Assembly (NCBI GenBank): GCA_000437235.1 | Contig: FR897046.1 | Coordinates: forward strand, 45,138 to 76,852 | Reading direction: 5' to 3' | Origin: Coprobacillus sp. CAG:826 | GTDB lineage: Bacteria > Bacillota_I > Bacilli_A > RFN20 > CAG-826 | Length of the DNA stretch: 31,715 nt | In this document: positions 9,288-18,470 of the stretch, one piece after another | Layout of the letters: every line of letters starts with the position of its first letter | How positions within the stretch are numbered: position 1 is the first letter of the stretch | Translations under genes and position numbers: made by a program | Notes under the pieces: model-generated | Told to the model about the DNA's origin: nothing | The model's input: the letters and a program-made list of their open reading frames with translations, nothing else | Databases searched by the model: none

Positions 9288-10250
9288 ATGGAAATTAATC
9301 GTATTGGTGTATTAACCTCTGGTGGCGATGCCCCAGGCATGAATGCGGCAGTCCGCGCTATTGTAAGAGCGGGCTTAGCAGCAGGTAAAGAAATGTTTGT
9401 GGTTTATGATGGCTATAAGGGTCTTGTCGAAAACAAGATCATGCAAGTGGACCGTCTCTTCGTAAGTGAAATTATTACGCGTGGTGGCACCATCATTCAC
9501 TCCGCTCGTTTACCAGAATTTAAAGATCCTGAAGTTCGTAAAATCGCTGTGAAGAACTTAAAGGAACGTGGCATTGATGCTTTAGTCGTTATTGGTGGCG
9601 ACGGAAGCTATATGGGTGCTAAAGCTTTAACCGAAATGGGAATCAATTGTATCGGTTTACCTGGTACCATTGATAATGATATTGCTTCAACAGATTTCAC
9701 CATTGGTTTTGATACTTGTTTAAATACCATTTGTGAAGCTGTTGATAAATTACGTGATACTTCTTTCTCGCATCACCGTTGCTCTGTTATCGAAGTCATG
9801 GGTCGTTATTGCGGTGACTTAGCTATCTATGCCGGTATTGGTTGTGGCGCTGATTTAATTATTTCTAGTGACCACCCACTTAGTAAAGATAAAGCGATTG
9901 AACAAATTAGAAAAATGCATGAGAGTGGACGTATGCACATTATTGTTATTATCACTGAACATATTTGTGATGTTCATGAATTTGCTAAAGAAATTGAAGA
10001 AAAAGCCGGTATTGAGACCCGTGCTGAAGTTCTAGGACGTATTCAACGTGGTGGCTCACCATCTGCTCGTGATCGCGTCTTAGCCGCCGAAATGGGCGTT
10101 AAAGCTATTGATTTACTCTGCGAAGGTAAAGGTGGCCGTTGCGTTGGCTTACGCGGACAAGAACTCGTTGACTATGACATTATGGAAGCTTTAAGCATGA
10201 ATCGTGCTCCTCAAAAAGAATTACTCGATGTCATTTATAAACTTCGCTAA
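9288..10250 (+). CDS. pfkA: ATP-dependent 6-phosphofructokinase
   Basis: Phosphorylates fructose 6-phosphate to the 1,6-bisphosphate, the committed step of glycolysis; cytosolic. 320 aa, standard for bacterial PfkA. The ATG at 9288 is chosen because GGAGG lies at 9275–9279 and the protein then begins MEINRIGVLTSGGDAPGMNA as in the family; an upstream ATG at 9249 would add 13 unrelated residues. GGDGS (103–107) and GLPGTIDND (123–131, with the catalytic Asp) carry the glycines typical of ATP-using rather than pyrophosphate-using enzymes. MGRYCGDLA follows. pyk begins 20 bp downstream, the common Firmicutes glycolytic pair. Confidence 0.97.
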   Translation: MEINRIGVLTSGGDAPGMNAAVRAIVRAGLAAGKEMFVVYDGYKGLVENKIMQVDRLFVSEIITRGGTIIHSARLPEFKDPEVRKIAVKNLKERGIDALVVIGGDGSYMGAKALTEMGINCIGLPGTIDNDIASTDFTIGFDTCLNTICEAVDKLRDTSFSHHRCSVIEVMGRYCGDLAIYAGIGCGADLIISSDHPLSKDKAIEQIRKMHESGRMHIIVIITEHICDVHEFAKEIEEKAGIETRAEVLGRIQRGGSPSARDRVLAAEMGVKAIDLLCEGKGGRCVGLRGQELVDYDIMEALSMNRAPQKELLDVIYKLR

Positions 10251-10269
10251 TTCTAAGGAGGCTCTTATT

Positions 10270-11718
10270 ATGTTAAATATTTCAAAAAATACAAAAATTG
10301 TTTGTACCATTGGTCCTGCTACCGATACTTATGAAATGATTTTAAAGTTAATTGACGCGGGCATGAACGTCATGCGCGTTAATTTTTCACATGGTGATTA
10401 TGAAAGTAATCTTCATAAAGTCCATTTAGCAAGACAAGTAGAAAAAGAAAAAGGAATTCTAATTCCTGTTATGCTTGATACCAAAGGTCCAGAAATTCGC
10501 ACGCACCTTTTTGAAGGCGACTCCGCGATAATAAAAAAAGATAGTATTGTTCGGGTATCCATGAAAGAAATTTTAGGAAATAGCGAACGCTTTTCTATTT
10601 CTTATCCAGGTTTATATGATGATGTAAAAGTTGGAGATTTCTTACGTTTAGACGATGGAAATCTTGACTTAGAAATTATTGAAAAAGATGACGAGCATCG
10701 AGAACTCGTTACCAAAGCATTGAATACGGATACAATTGCTAATCGTCGTGGTGTGAATGTTCCTTATATCAAACTTAACATGCCATTTATTTCGAAAAAA
10801 GATGCGGACGATATTCGTTTCGGTTGTGAAAATGGCTTTGATTTAATCGCCGCTAGCTTTACGCGTAGAGCCCAAGACATTTTAGATGTTAAAGCTTTAT
10901 GTGCAAAATATGGTCGTCCTCATATGCCGGTTATTGCTAAGATTGAAAACCCTGAAGGCGTTGAGAACATTGATGCAATTATCGCTGCCGCTGATGGCAT
11001 CATGGTCGCTCGTGGTGACTTAGGCGTAGAAATTCCTGCCGAAGAAGTTCCTGTCGTTCAAAAAGAACTCATCGATAAATGCCGTATTGCTGGAAAACCC
11101 GTTATTACTGCTACTCAAATGTTAGATTCCATGAAGAAATTCCCACGTCCAACAAGAGCGGAAGTCAGCGACGTTGCTACCGCAGTATTACAAGGTACAG
11201 ATTGCGTTATGCTTTCTGCTGAATCTGCTTCTGGTGATTACCCCATTGAAGCTACTTCCATGCAAGGGAAAATTTCTCGAACCATGGAAAAATATTTAAA
11301 TTATGAACTCTTAGCCCGTGAGGCTTATGATACTTCCGAAAAGAACAATAACGATGCTATCGCAAACTCCGTTGCGAATACCGCCCTTTTAATTGGTGCT
11401 AAATTAATTGTCTGCTTCTCAGAAACAGGTGCGACTGGAAAAAGAATTTCAAAAGCCCGTCCAATTTGTCCAATTCTTTCCTTCTCTAACAAACGTGAAG
11501 TTTGCTTAGAAGGTGCTTTATATTGGGGCATTCATCCTGTTTTAATTCCCTACATTCCTCAATTTATTGAAGAAATGGAAGCATTAGCGTTAGTAAAAGC
11601 TCACGAGCTTCAAATTCCTGCAGGTACCCCGATTATTATTACTGGTGGTACGCCAACAGGCGTTAGTAAGACCAACTTTATGAAAATCGTTAATGTCAAC
11701 GAAATTAAGGATATTTAA
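10270..11718 (+). CDS. pyk: Pyruvate kinase
   Basis: Converts phosphoenolpyruvate and ADP to pyruvate and ATP. 482 aa, matching the form without an extra C-terminal PEP-utiliser domain. The ATG at 10270 has AAGGAGG at 10255–10261; longer upstream frames only overlap the pfkA end. Conserved parts: KIVCTIGPA, MRVNFSHG, LDTKGPEIRT, AKIENPEGVENIDAI, MVARGDLGVEIP and TQMLDSM. In operon with pfkA, and followed 3 bp later by a ROK kinase. Confidence 0.97.
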   Translation: MLNISKNTKIVCTIGPATDTYEMILKLIDAGMNVMRVNFSHGDYESNLHKVHLARQVEKEKGILIPVMLDTKGPEIRTHLFEGDSAIIKKDSIVRVSMKEILGNSERFSISYPGLYDDVKVGDFLRLDDGNLDLEIIEKDDEHRELVTKALNTDTIANRRGVNVPYIKLNMPFISKKDADDIRFGCENGFDLIAASFTRRAQDILDVKALCAKYGRPHMPVIAKIENPEGVENIDAIIAAADGIMVARGDLGVEIPAEEVPVVQKELIDKCRIAGKPVITATQMLDSMKKFPRPTRAEVSDVATAVLQGTDCVMLSAESASGDYPIEATSMQGKISRTMEKYLNYELLAREAYDTSEKNNNDAIANSVANTALLIGAKLIVCFSETGATGKRISKARPICPILSFSNKREVCLEGALYWGIHPVLIPYIPQFIEEMEALALVKAHELQIPAGTPIIITGGTPTGVSKTNFMKIVNVNEIKDI

Positions 11719-11721
11719 TCT

Positions 11722-12558
11722 ATGAAGTATGTCATTGGCATAGATATGGGAGCCACGAACATTCGTGTTGGCGTCATTAACGAAAATTTAGAAATTGTGG
11801 AGGTTATTCGTGAAAGTACTTCTCACGGTGGAAATGATTCTTTAATTCAACAAATCGTACGTTTAATCAAACAAGTTCACTATGAAAAGTATAACATTTC
11901 TTCTATTACGATCGGTGTTCCTGGGCGTGTACGGAACGATGGTTATGTTTATGAACTTCCTAATATTCATGTTTCGGATATTGATTTTGTTACGACTTTA
12001 CAAAATGTTTTTCATGTTCCAACCTTTGTTATTAATGACGCTGTCGCCGCCGGTTTAGCGGAAGCTATTTCTGGAAATGGTAAAGATTACTCTTCCGTTT
12101 TCTTTGTTACGATTTCTAGTGGAATCGGTGGTAGTTTCTTTGTTAATAAAAAATTTGTCGTATCTTCTACAGAAATTGGTCATACCCTATTTAAATACCA
12201 AAATGGCTATTATGAATTAGAAAGAATTGCCTCAGGCTATGGCATAATTCGTCTTGCCGAACTTAATCATATCCAATTAGAGCATGGCTATGATATGTTT
12301 ATTGGCTATCAAAATCACGATATAAATTTAACCCAATTATATTTTGACTGGCTCAATCTACTTCATGAATTTCTTGCTTTTATCCAAAGTACTTTTTCAC
12401 CTGAGATAATTGTCTTTAGTGGTGGCGTAATGAAATCTGCTTCTATTTTCTTTGAAGATTTAAAAAAACAAAATCCACAAAGTAAATTGATTATGGCCTA
12501 TCATAACCAAGATGCTGGTTTAATAGGCGCTAGTTGCTATGGTTTACAAAATAGCTAA
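11722..12558 (+). CDS. ROK-family sugar kinase
   Basis: 278-aa ROK protein, probably a glucokinase or related hexokinase because it is the third gene after pfkA and pyk. It shows the N-terminal phosphate-binding GIDMGATNIRVGVI, the catalytic Asn105-Asp106 (INDAVAAGLAE), SSGIGGSFF and the EIGH histidine (about 154). The zinc motif CxCGxxGCxE found in many ROK glucokinases is absent, and there is no N-terminal HTH, so it is a kinase-type rather than repressor-type member. The start has a modest AAGGAT ribosome site inside the pyk end. The substrate is not proven by sequence. Confidence 0.82.
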   Translation: MKYVIGIDMGATNIRVGVINENLEIVEVIRESTSHGGNDSLIQQIVRLIKQVHYEKYNISSITIGVPGRVRNDGYVYELPNIHVSDIDFVTTLQNVFHVPTFVINDAVAAGLAEAISGNGKDYSSVFFVTISSGIGGSFFVNKKFVVSSTEIGHTLFKYQNGYYELERIASGYGIIRLAELNHIQLEHGYDMFIGYQNHDINLTQLYFDWLNLLHEFLAFIQSTFSPEIIVFSGGVMKSASIFFEDLKKQNPQSKLIMAYHNQDAGLIGASCYGLQNS

Positions 12559-12560
12559 AC

Positions 12561-12589
12561 TTGACTTTTTTCCTAGGATTGCATAAAAT
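12561..12589 (+). promoter_or_regulatory. Near-consensus promoter of the DegV gene
   Basis: TTGACT (12561–12566), 17-bp spacer, TAAAAT (12584–12589): five of six matches in each box. It starts just after the ROK stop codon, so the DegV gene is transcribed independently. AAAGGAGA follows before the ATG at 12622. Confidence 0.8.
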
Positions 12590-12621
12590 AACCTTATCTT
12601 ATAAAAAAGGAGATTTTAAAA

Positions 12622-13476
12622 ATGAAAATTTTAATTACATCGGATTCTACCTGTGCATTAAGTCGTGAAGAGGCTAAAAAAATTGGTCTTCCTATTCTTC
12701 CCTTAAATGTCATTGTAGACGGAACTGAATATCATGATGGGATTGATATTGACCCTGATAAACTATGCAAAATGATGCGCAATGGAAGTATTATCAAAAC
12801 TTCCACCCCTACTCCATATGAAATTAAGGAATTTTTCGATCGTTATTTAACCGATGATGTTGATCACATCATTCATTTTACAATTTCAAGCAAGCTATCT
12901 TCTATGTTTGATTTATTTACGAATATTTGTAAGCAAAAATATGGAGAACGGGTTACAATTATTGATGCTTACTCTGTATGCTATTATATGTTAACGCATG
13001 TTTTAACTGCTAAAATGATGGCAGAACAGGGAAAATCCGTTGAGGAAATCGTTTCTTGTATGAAAAATCGTATTGGAACAGGCTCAGTTTCCTTTATACC
13101 TGAAACGTTAACTTATTTAAAAAATGGTGGTCGTATTTCTCCAGCACAATGCTTCTTTGGCAACATGCTCGGTTTAAAACCTGTTATTAACTTTGAAGAT
13201 GGTGGTTTAGTAAAAGATAGTACGACTCGTAATATGAAAAAAACTTTAAGCGAAGTCATTGATAAATTCGCTAAAGAAAATTTAGATCCTGAAGTTTGGG
13301 AATTATGTGTAGTTGTTTTTGATACCGATGAAAAATTAGTTGAATTCGTCAAAGGCAAAATCGAAGAAAAAATGCCAAACTTCACTTATCATGTTACCCC
13401 CTTATCCATCAATGTTTGTGCCCATACTGGTCCTGGAACCATTGGTATTGGAACTACGCGCAAAGTTGGAAAATAA
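12622..13476 (+). CDS. DegV family fatty-acid-binding protein
   Basis: 284-aa cytosolic DegV protein; the family binds long-chain fatty acids and in Gram-positives can feed exogenous fatty acids to the FakA kinase. Visible: N-terminal ITSDSTCALS, the KTSTPTPYE segment, ISSKLSSMF, the TYLKNGGRIS loop and the C-terminal HTGPGTIGIG. No fakA partner is present in the window. Single-gene unit with its own strong promoter and terminator. Which paralogue (FakB-like or other) cannot be told. Confidence 0.92.
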   Translation: MKILITSDSTCALSREEAKKIGLPILPLNVIVDGTEYHDGIDIDPDKLCKMMRNGSIIKTSTPTPYEIKEFFDRYLTDDVDHIIHFTISSKLSSMFDLFTNICKQKYGERVTIIDAYSVCYYMLTHVLTAKMMAEQGKSVEEIVSCMKNRIGTGSVSFIPETLTYLKNGGRISPAQCFFGNMLGLKPVINFEDGGLVKDSTTRNMKKTLSEVIDKFAKENLDPEVWELCVVVFDTDEKLVEFVKGKIEEKMPNFTYHVTPLSINVCAHTGPGTIGIGTTRKVGK

Positions 13477-13489
13477 AAGCAATTTAAAA

Positions 13490-13520
13490 GGTACTATATC
13501 GCTATAGTACCTTTTTATTT
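13490..13520. terminator. Bidirectional terminator between the DegV gene and GH5
   Basis: Perfect 9-bp stem GGTACTATA/TATAGTACC with TCGC loop, flanked by A-run on the left and T-run on the right, so it can serve both convergent genes. Confidence 0.92.
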
Positions 13521-15133
13521 TACCTTCTTTTTGTATCATTATAGGCTTTAAACATTTGGTCTAATACGTTTTCATAGAACCATAAAGTTTCATTATTATA
13601 AGGTGCTCCAGAAATAACTACTAAATCATCATAAATACCTGCGGCTTTATGACGGTTCAAGAAGCCAAAGCCTTCTTTCCAGCTATTTCCAATCGCGGTA
13701 TTATCCCATATCATACAAGAAAGACCGGTTTCTGTAGCCTTTTTCATGAAATAGTAATAATATTCTTCTCTAACTTTTTCTCTATCGGCATTATCGTCGT
13801 TCGCGTGCACTGCGCCCCATTCACTGACCAAAACTCCAATACCTTTATCTAAATAGTTTTTCTTTAATTGGTCCATCACGCCATCAATTGCAGCTTTATC
13901 TTGCGCATTACTTGTACTCCAAGCATTTGTTCTTCCGAAACTAAAATCGTTAGGACTATAAATATGGACGTTATAAATTAAATGATCTTCAATCGTATCC
14001 GAAGGGAAAGTAAATTGCGATATATTATTCACGTTTTCTTCATAACCAAGATATGCCATATTTCCATAGGTATTCACGGTAAGAAAACGTTTTTTATTAT
14101 TATTTCCTGGTGCGTTTCTAATGATGTTAACGAAAGTTTGGTTATACAGCATTAGATTCTCATTTGCTTCTTTATAAGCGTCAGGATTACTTTCCATAAC
14201 GGCAGCCATATTCCATTGGTGCTTTTTACTTAATGGTTCATTTAAATTTTCAAAAATTAAACGATGGTCATAGCCGCGGAACCGTTTAGACACTTGCGTC
14301 CACACGTTGGTCACTAGCGCCAAAGTGGCATCTTTATATTCGTCATCTAACCAATATCCACTAAAAGAAGGTGGCTCCATCAATGTTAAAACCACATATA
14401 AATCATTATATGTAAAGCAATAATCCACGACTTCTTTTACTCTTGCTATCCAGCGTTCAGAAATCACACCATCTTTCATATGGTTAGACCATGCAACGGG
14501 AATACGAATCGAACGGAATCCTTTTTTATAAATCGCGTTAATGGTGTTGATTGTGGTTTTTCCTCGATATGGTGTATAATGTTGGCGTACTTCACAAAAT
14601 AGTTCATCATGTTCTCCATTTATATCTTTATAACCGAGTTCTTCATAAATTTTTAAAGCATAATCAGGGTCAGAATTCGTAAAATAATTACCAATATCAC
14701 TTTCAAATGTGTCCCCTAAATTAATACCTACGCCCATCTTCTTTATCACATCTAAAGAAGATAAATTGATTTCTTTTTTCGTGAGTTGAAAAGAATAAGT
14801 GATTGGTAAGTTTTCAACTTCTGCGATTAAAGTTTGTTCTTCTAATGACTGAATATTGATTTGATCAAAATTGATATAATTCGTTTGATTTAGTTCAACT
14901 TTTTTTGTTACATTTTCTCCTTTATGTCGTATATTTACACTTCCATAGTCGGATAGCTTAAACTCTTCTCCTTGAAAAGAAGCAACCATCGGTTCTTTTT
15001 CCCATTCTATTTTTTCTTCTAGAATTGTCGTAGAATTAAAACTTGATCCACTGCTGGATAATGGTTCTTCACCTTTGGAGCACGAAACTAAAGATAAAAC
15101 GACTAGGCATAAAAATAATTTCTTTGATTTCAT
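13520..15133 (-). CDS. GH5 glycoside hydrolase lipoprotein (endo-beta-glucanase type), paralogue A
   Basis: 537-aa secreted, lipid-anchored glycosidase. Lipobox LVSC gives lipidated Cys18. A Ser-rich linker and a beta-rich Ig-like domain (about 42–118) precede the GH5 barrel (about 125–537). GH5 residues visible: Arg210 (FRSIRIP), His218, acid/base Glu299 in NLNEP, His390/Tyr392 (HIY), nucleophile Glu438 in VSEWG and the IWD tryptophan. The usual GWNLGN start reads GINLGD here, a change at a normally well-kept segment, whereas its paralogue at 18538–20217 keeps it. ATG with GGGAGG at 15139–15144. The gene follows the large surface protein after a terminator with no clear promoter of its own. 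Cellulase or mixed-linkage glucanase is inferred from the cellobiose phosphorylase nearby; mannan or xyloglucan remain possible. Confidence 0.88.
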   Translation of the reverse strand: MKSKKLFLCLVVLSLVSCSKGEEPLSSSGSSFNSTTILEEKIEWEKEPMVASFQGEEFKLSDYGSVNIRHKGENVTKKVELNQTNYINFDQINIQSLEEQTLIAEVENLPITYSFQLTKKEINLSSLDVIKKMGVGINLGDTFESDIGNYFTNSDPDYALKIYEELGYKDINGEHDELFCEVRQHYTPYRGKTTINTINAIYKKGFRSIRIPVAWSNHMKDGVISERWIARVKEVVDYCFTYNDLYVVLTLMEPPSFSGYWLDDEYKDATLALVTNVWTQVSKRFRGYDHRLIFENLNEPLSKKHQWNMAAVMESNPDAYKEANENLMLYNQTFVNIIRNAPGNNNKKRFLTVNTYGNMAYLGYEENVNNISQFTFPSDTIEDHLIYNVHIYSPNDFSFGRTNAWSTSNAQDKAAIDGVMDQLKKNYLDKGIGVLVSEWGAVHANDDNADREKVREEYYYYFMKKATETGLSCMIWDNTAIGNSWKEGFGFLNRHKAAGIYDDLVVISGAPYNNETLWFYENVLDQMFKAYNDTKRR

Positions 15134-15149
15134 ATTTGCCTCCCTTTTA

Positions 15150-15187
15150 TAAAAAGTAAGCCATAAATCATTAAGGTCTATGGCTTA
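15150..15187 (-). terminator. Terminator after the large surface-protein gene
   Basis: 9-bp stem TAAGCCATA/TATGGCTTA (15157–15165 with 15179–15187), then a T-rich run on the minus strand. It separates the surface protein from GH5 paralogue A, perhaps with some read-through. Confidence 0.75.
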
Positions 15188-15200
15188 TTTCATTTTTTAA

Positions 15201-16847
15201 TTATTCGTCTTTATTTTCTTTAGGAGTATCGGCTTCATTCTCAATTGATGCATCTTCCGTTACTTCTTCATCCTTTTCTTCAGGTTTATTTTCGTTAGAA
15301 TAAGAAATGCTCTTTTTCTTCATCATGAGGTAGATTCCATATCCAGCAGCACCTAACACTGCGATAACACCTAAAACGATTCCCACAATTGCTCCTGTGG
15401 GCAAGCCTTTCTTTTCCGGCGTTGGTGTTGGTGGAGTTGGTGGAGTTGGATTATCATCGCCTGCCGCTACGATATAAGTAACGACACGTGTTGATTCATT
15501 TCCAGCCGCATCTCTTGCCGTAATTGTTAAGGTATGTGTACCTTCTTTTAAATTACCATCTGCATCTAAAGCCCCATCTGACCAAGTATAGGTTGGCGTG
15601 ATTTCTCCATCATGAGAGTCATAAGCAGTTGCGATAACTTCATGTGGTTTTTCTCCGGCTTTTTGATTGAAGGTAACTTCACCATCATAAGTGATTTCTG
15701 GGGCTTTGGTATCAAGCCACTTTTCATTCATATCGACAGCCCATTTAAAGTTAACACTCGCGATTTCAATTTTACCTACAGCACCAATACCGAAACCACT
15801 AATATTTCTAGCGGAAAGTGTTTTAGCCTTGGTATCTTCTCCTGATAAATAGCCATCTAATTCGGCACCTTCAAAATCATCAAAAGAGAGACGAAGTGTA
15901 TGCCATGTACCATCGTTATTAAAATCAACTTCTTTACCTACATAACCTTGATCCCAATCACTTCCATCTACTGGGTTAAATAAGTTGAACTTACCTTTTG
16001 CCACATTGGAAGTACGATAAGTAATTAAAATAAAGATTTCATCTTCTTGGACAATATCATTTAAATTTAAGACGCCGTCGCTACATAAGAAGCGAGTAAT
16101 TCTCCATTCAGAGGTTTGATTGGAAACCATAACAAGTTTGTTATCTTCCACTTTATCAAAATAAGCGGTTGGTGTTTCACTATTATCGTCATTACCAGCA
16201 AGGAAGAAGCCACGTTTAGCTTCAACTTTTTGCGTTTCTTCATTATAAGTTAAATAGCTATCATCAAAAGCACTATATTTTTTACCAGTAGAATTAACAG
16301 TAATATCAAATGAAGCAGAGGCACCTGCATAACTAATTGTAATCACAGTGTCTACTTCGGTTACGTAATCAACGGAGGCTTTTAAATCGCTAATAGAGAG
16401 TGGTAATGTCGATTCATCTTGCATGACCGCTTCTACTTCAATCCCCGTTAAATCTAATTTTTCGCCTTCATTGTATATTAATTTTTCTGGAAGAGTTTTA
16501 ATGACTAAACGAGCTGCAGAATTAACGCTTAATTCAACGGTTGTGTTGTATTTTGTTCCGTTATATTTGAAACTCACGTTAACTGTTTTGTTTTCTGGAG
16601 TAATAGTATCTGCTAAAGTGACGGTAAAGTTAGAAACATTGAGTGCTTTATTACCGTCATCAAATAATACATTCGTAATAAAGGTAAATGGATCTAATTT
16701 TTCACCATGGTTATAACTCGTTTTTGAAGTGGTAGCTTCAATTCCGGTAATAGAACGTTCAATGGGTTCATAGCCATAATGTAAGTTTCTGGCCGTTACT
16801 GTAACATCTTCACCAAATAAGAAGCCTACACCTTGAATATTACTCAT
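15201..16847 (-). CDS. C-terminal part of a large membrane-anchored surface protein (frameshifted)
   Basis: 548 residues from the first ATG, but that ATG is probably internal. If one G is removed from the seven-G run at 16880–16886, the frame joins smoothly to the preceding gene, giving one 1069-aa protein. Content: end of a beta-sandwich module (1–26), two bacterial Ig-like domains (about 28–108 and 112–186, the second with the YNEGEKLDLTGIEVEA pattern), another beta-rich carbohydrate-binding-like module (190–372), an HYR/Ig-like domain (381–462), a Pro/Thr linker, a membrane helix (486–508) and an acidic cytosolic tail. LPTGA before the helix resembles but does not match LPXTG, so a simple membrane anchor is more likely than sorting. 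No ribosome site precedes the ATG, supporting the joined reading. Confidence 0.8.
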   Translation of the reverse strand: MSNIQGVGFLFGEDVTVTARNLHYGYEPIERSITGIEATTSKTSYNHGEKLDPFTFITNVLFDDGNKALNVSNFTVTLADTITPENKTVNVSFKYNGTKYNTTVELSVNSAARLVIKTLPEKLIYNEGEKLDLTGIEVEAVMQDESTLPLSISDLKASVDYVTEVDTVITISYAGASASFDITVNSTGKKYSAFDDSYLTYNEETQKVEAKRGFFLAGNDDNSETPTAYFDKVEDNKLVMVSNQTSEWRITRFLCSDGVLNLNDIVQEDEIFILITYRTSNVAKGKFNLFNPVDGSDWDQGYVGKEVDFNNDGTWHTLRLSFDDFEGAELDGYLSGEDTKAKTLSARNISGFGIGAVGKIEIASVNFKWAVDMNEKWLDTKAPEITYDGEVTFNQKAGEKPHEVIATAYDSHDGEITPTYTWSDGALDADGNLKEGTHTLTITARDAAGNESTRVVTYIVAAGDDNPTPPTPPTPTPEKKGLPTGAIVGIVLGVIAVLGAAGYGIYLMMKKKSISYSNENKPEEKDEEVTEDASIENEADTPKENKDE

Positions 16848-16863
16848 ATCAATGTAACGCCAT

Positions 16864-18411
16864 TCAGTGGATTGCTTTTCCCCCCCAAGAAGAAGCTTTA
16901 CAAATTTTATCTAGTTGATTAATGGCAAAACGATAAGTATGCCATTCGTTGTTAGCTCCTACAACATCCATTTCTTTTTCAACTAAGAATCTCTCGTTCC
17001 AAAGGCCGCTACCATCATAGAGTCTAAAGTTGAATTTATTGTTCGAGGGTAAAGTATCAAATTTTAAATCAAATTCTAACCATCCATTATTGAGCATCGC
17101 ATCAAATAAGTTTAGCGGCGATTTCATATCATAACGAATGAGGTTTGCATTAGTGTATTGAATCGCATAATTTCCGCCATCTTCCACACGTTTTGCAATA
17201 TTTGTGTTTAAATTATTAGCTTCGTCAGCGGTGCCAACATAAACAGAACCTGTTCCATACCCAATAATATAAGCGTGAGAGTTCCCCGCAATCGCAACAG
17301 CTGTTTCATTAACATTGGTATTATCAAAGAAGGCACCATCTACTGGAGTAGGATCAAAAGGCTTTTCTTCCTCTGTTGGAGAAGCCACAATACTAACGAT
17401 ATCAATGTTTTGATTAGCGTTAGTAAGAATATCAAAGCCTTGAATTTTCGCTAAGTTAAGGTTGCCTGAAGCGGTTCCCCATTGATGTTTATCAAAAGCA
17501 GCGCCTTCATAATCAACAAGATTGATTGAAACAGTTTTTACTTCCCCACTCATCTCAACTTTGTAGTTGTTATGTGCAGATACATAACCATAATCAGAAG
17601 CAGTTTCCCCAATACCGAAACGGATGGATTCACTATTAGAATTTTTATATTCAACGATTAAACGTTTATAACCGCTAAGATTTAAAGTATCCGTAAAACG
17701 AACGCGGCATAAAGTATCACCATTTCCACGTATTTTCCATTGATTATCTTCCATATAAGAAATAGAAGCCATGGCAGTTTCTTCTTGACGCGCACTCGCC
17801 CATACTCCATCTTTTAATAAAACTTTATCTTCGGTGATGGTTGTACTTCCAAAAGCTTCCATCTTTTTTATCTTTAAAATACCATAACCCGTATTAATAC
17901 TGAATGCATTAATATTAGAAGCATCTACTTTAATATTCGTATGAGAGGCATCGCTCCAAACGCATTTACCTACCAAATTTTCATCTAAATAATCGCTAAG
18001 ATTCAATTCAATTTCATGTTCTGCTCCATCCGCGACGAAAGAAACGCCATTTTCGTAGTAGTGATAATCCCCATATTCACTAGCATTTCCCATACCAAAT
18101 GTAACCCAAGTTTTCTCGCCAGTAACTGTATAAGTATAAGTGACTTTTAAGGTTGAATAGGTGGTTAAATCAAAACCTTCGGCTAAATATACTCTAGAAG
18201 CGTTCCAGTTACCATCATTTTGCCATACTTTTTCAGTAGCATCAATTGAAGAACCCCCATTATGCGCGGTAACTTCTTTGCTAAAGGCGCCATTTTCAAA
18301 AATGGCTAACCCACCTTCTGCCTTTGTTCTTGTAGAATGAAGAGAGATTTCACCCAGCATCATTCCAAGAAGTCCAGCCATCATTAACATTATATTTTTT
18401 TTGTTTTTCAT
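16864..18411 (-). CDS. N-terminal part of a large surface protein with repeated glycan-binding-like modules
   Basis: 515 aa ending at a TGA reached because of a seven-G run (16880–16886). Signal peptide 1–31, then module 1 (about 35–187, containing IFENGAF and NASRVYL), module 2 (196–344) and the start of module 3 (357 onward), which is completed only in the next frame. Module 1 closely resembles the first module of the protein at 27850–29238. The modules look like jelly-roll carbohydrate-binding domains (alternating beta-strands, many Trp/Tyr/Asn); that role is inferred. AAGGAAGGA precedes the ATG, and a promoter with a cre-like site lies directly upstream. As written this piece would be secreted without its anchor. 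Confidence 0.82.
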   Translation of the reverse strand: MKNKKNIMLMMAGLLGMMLGEISLHSTRTKAEGGLAIFENGAFSKEVTAHNGGSSIDATEKVWQNDGNWNASRVYLAEGFDLTTYSTLKVTYTYTVTGEKTWVTFGMGNASEYGDYHYYENGVSFVADGAEHEIELNLSDYLDENLVGKCVWSDASHTNIKVDASNINAFSINTGYGILKIKKMEAFGSTTITEDKVLLKDGVWASARQEETAMASISYMEDNQWKIRGNGDTLCRVRFTDTLNLSGYKRLIVEYKNSNSESIRFGIGETASDYGYVSAHNNYKVEMSGEVKTVSINLVDYEGAAFDKHQWGTASGNLNLAKIQGFDILTNANQNIDIVSIVASPTEEEKPFDPTPVDGAFFDNTNVNETAVAIAGNSHAYIIGYGTGSVYVGTADEANNLNTNIAKRVEDGGNYAIQYTNANLIRYDMKSPLNLFDAMLNNGWLEFDLKFDTLPSNNKFNFRLYDGSGLWNERFLVEKEMDVVGANNEWHTYRFAINQLDKICKASSWGGKAIH

Positions 18412-18439
18412 GTTAAAATCCTTCCTTTTCTATACTACT

Positions 18440-18468
18440 AAAATAACACATATTGAAATCGCTTTCAA
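18440..18468 (-). promoter_or_regulatory. Promoter of the large surface-protein gene
   Basis: Minus strand: -35 TTGAAA (plus 18463–18468), 17-bp spacer, TG-T-TATTTT extended -10 (plus 18440–18448). The predicted start is near 18433. Confidence 0.7.
18453..18468. promoter_or_regulatory. cre-like operator overlapping the -35 box
   Basis: TTGAAATCGCTTTCAA; its inner 14 bases fit the Bacillus cre consensus TGWAANCGNTNWCA at every position. It covers the -35 box, a repressing position for CcpA or another LacI-family protein. An identical 16-mer lies at 29277–29292. Confidence 0.75.
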
Positions 18469-18470
18469 CT

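Noticed and set aside
15690..15720. LPXTG sorting signal in the large surface protein and a sortase-anchored system
   Set aside because: The only similar stretch is LPTGA, directly inside the start of the membrane helix (about 15360–15400) and followed by a 40-residue acidic tail rather than a short basic one; no sortase gene is present.
16848..16886. Programmed -1 ribosomal frameshift at the G run
   Set aside because: Reading one base back leads to a stop after about 8 codons; only loss of one G (or a +1 shift) joins the two halves.
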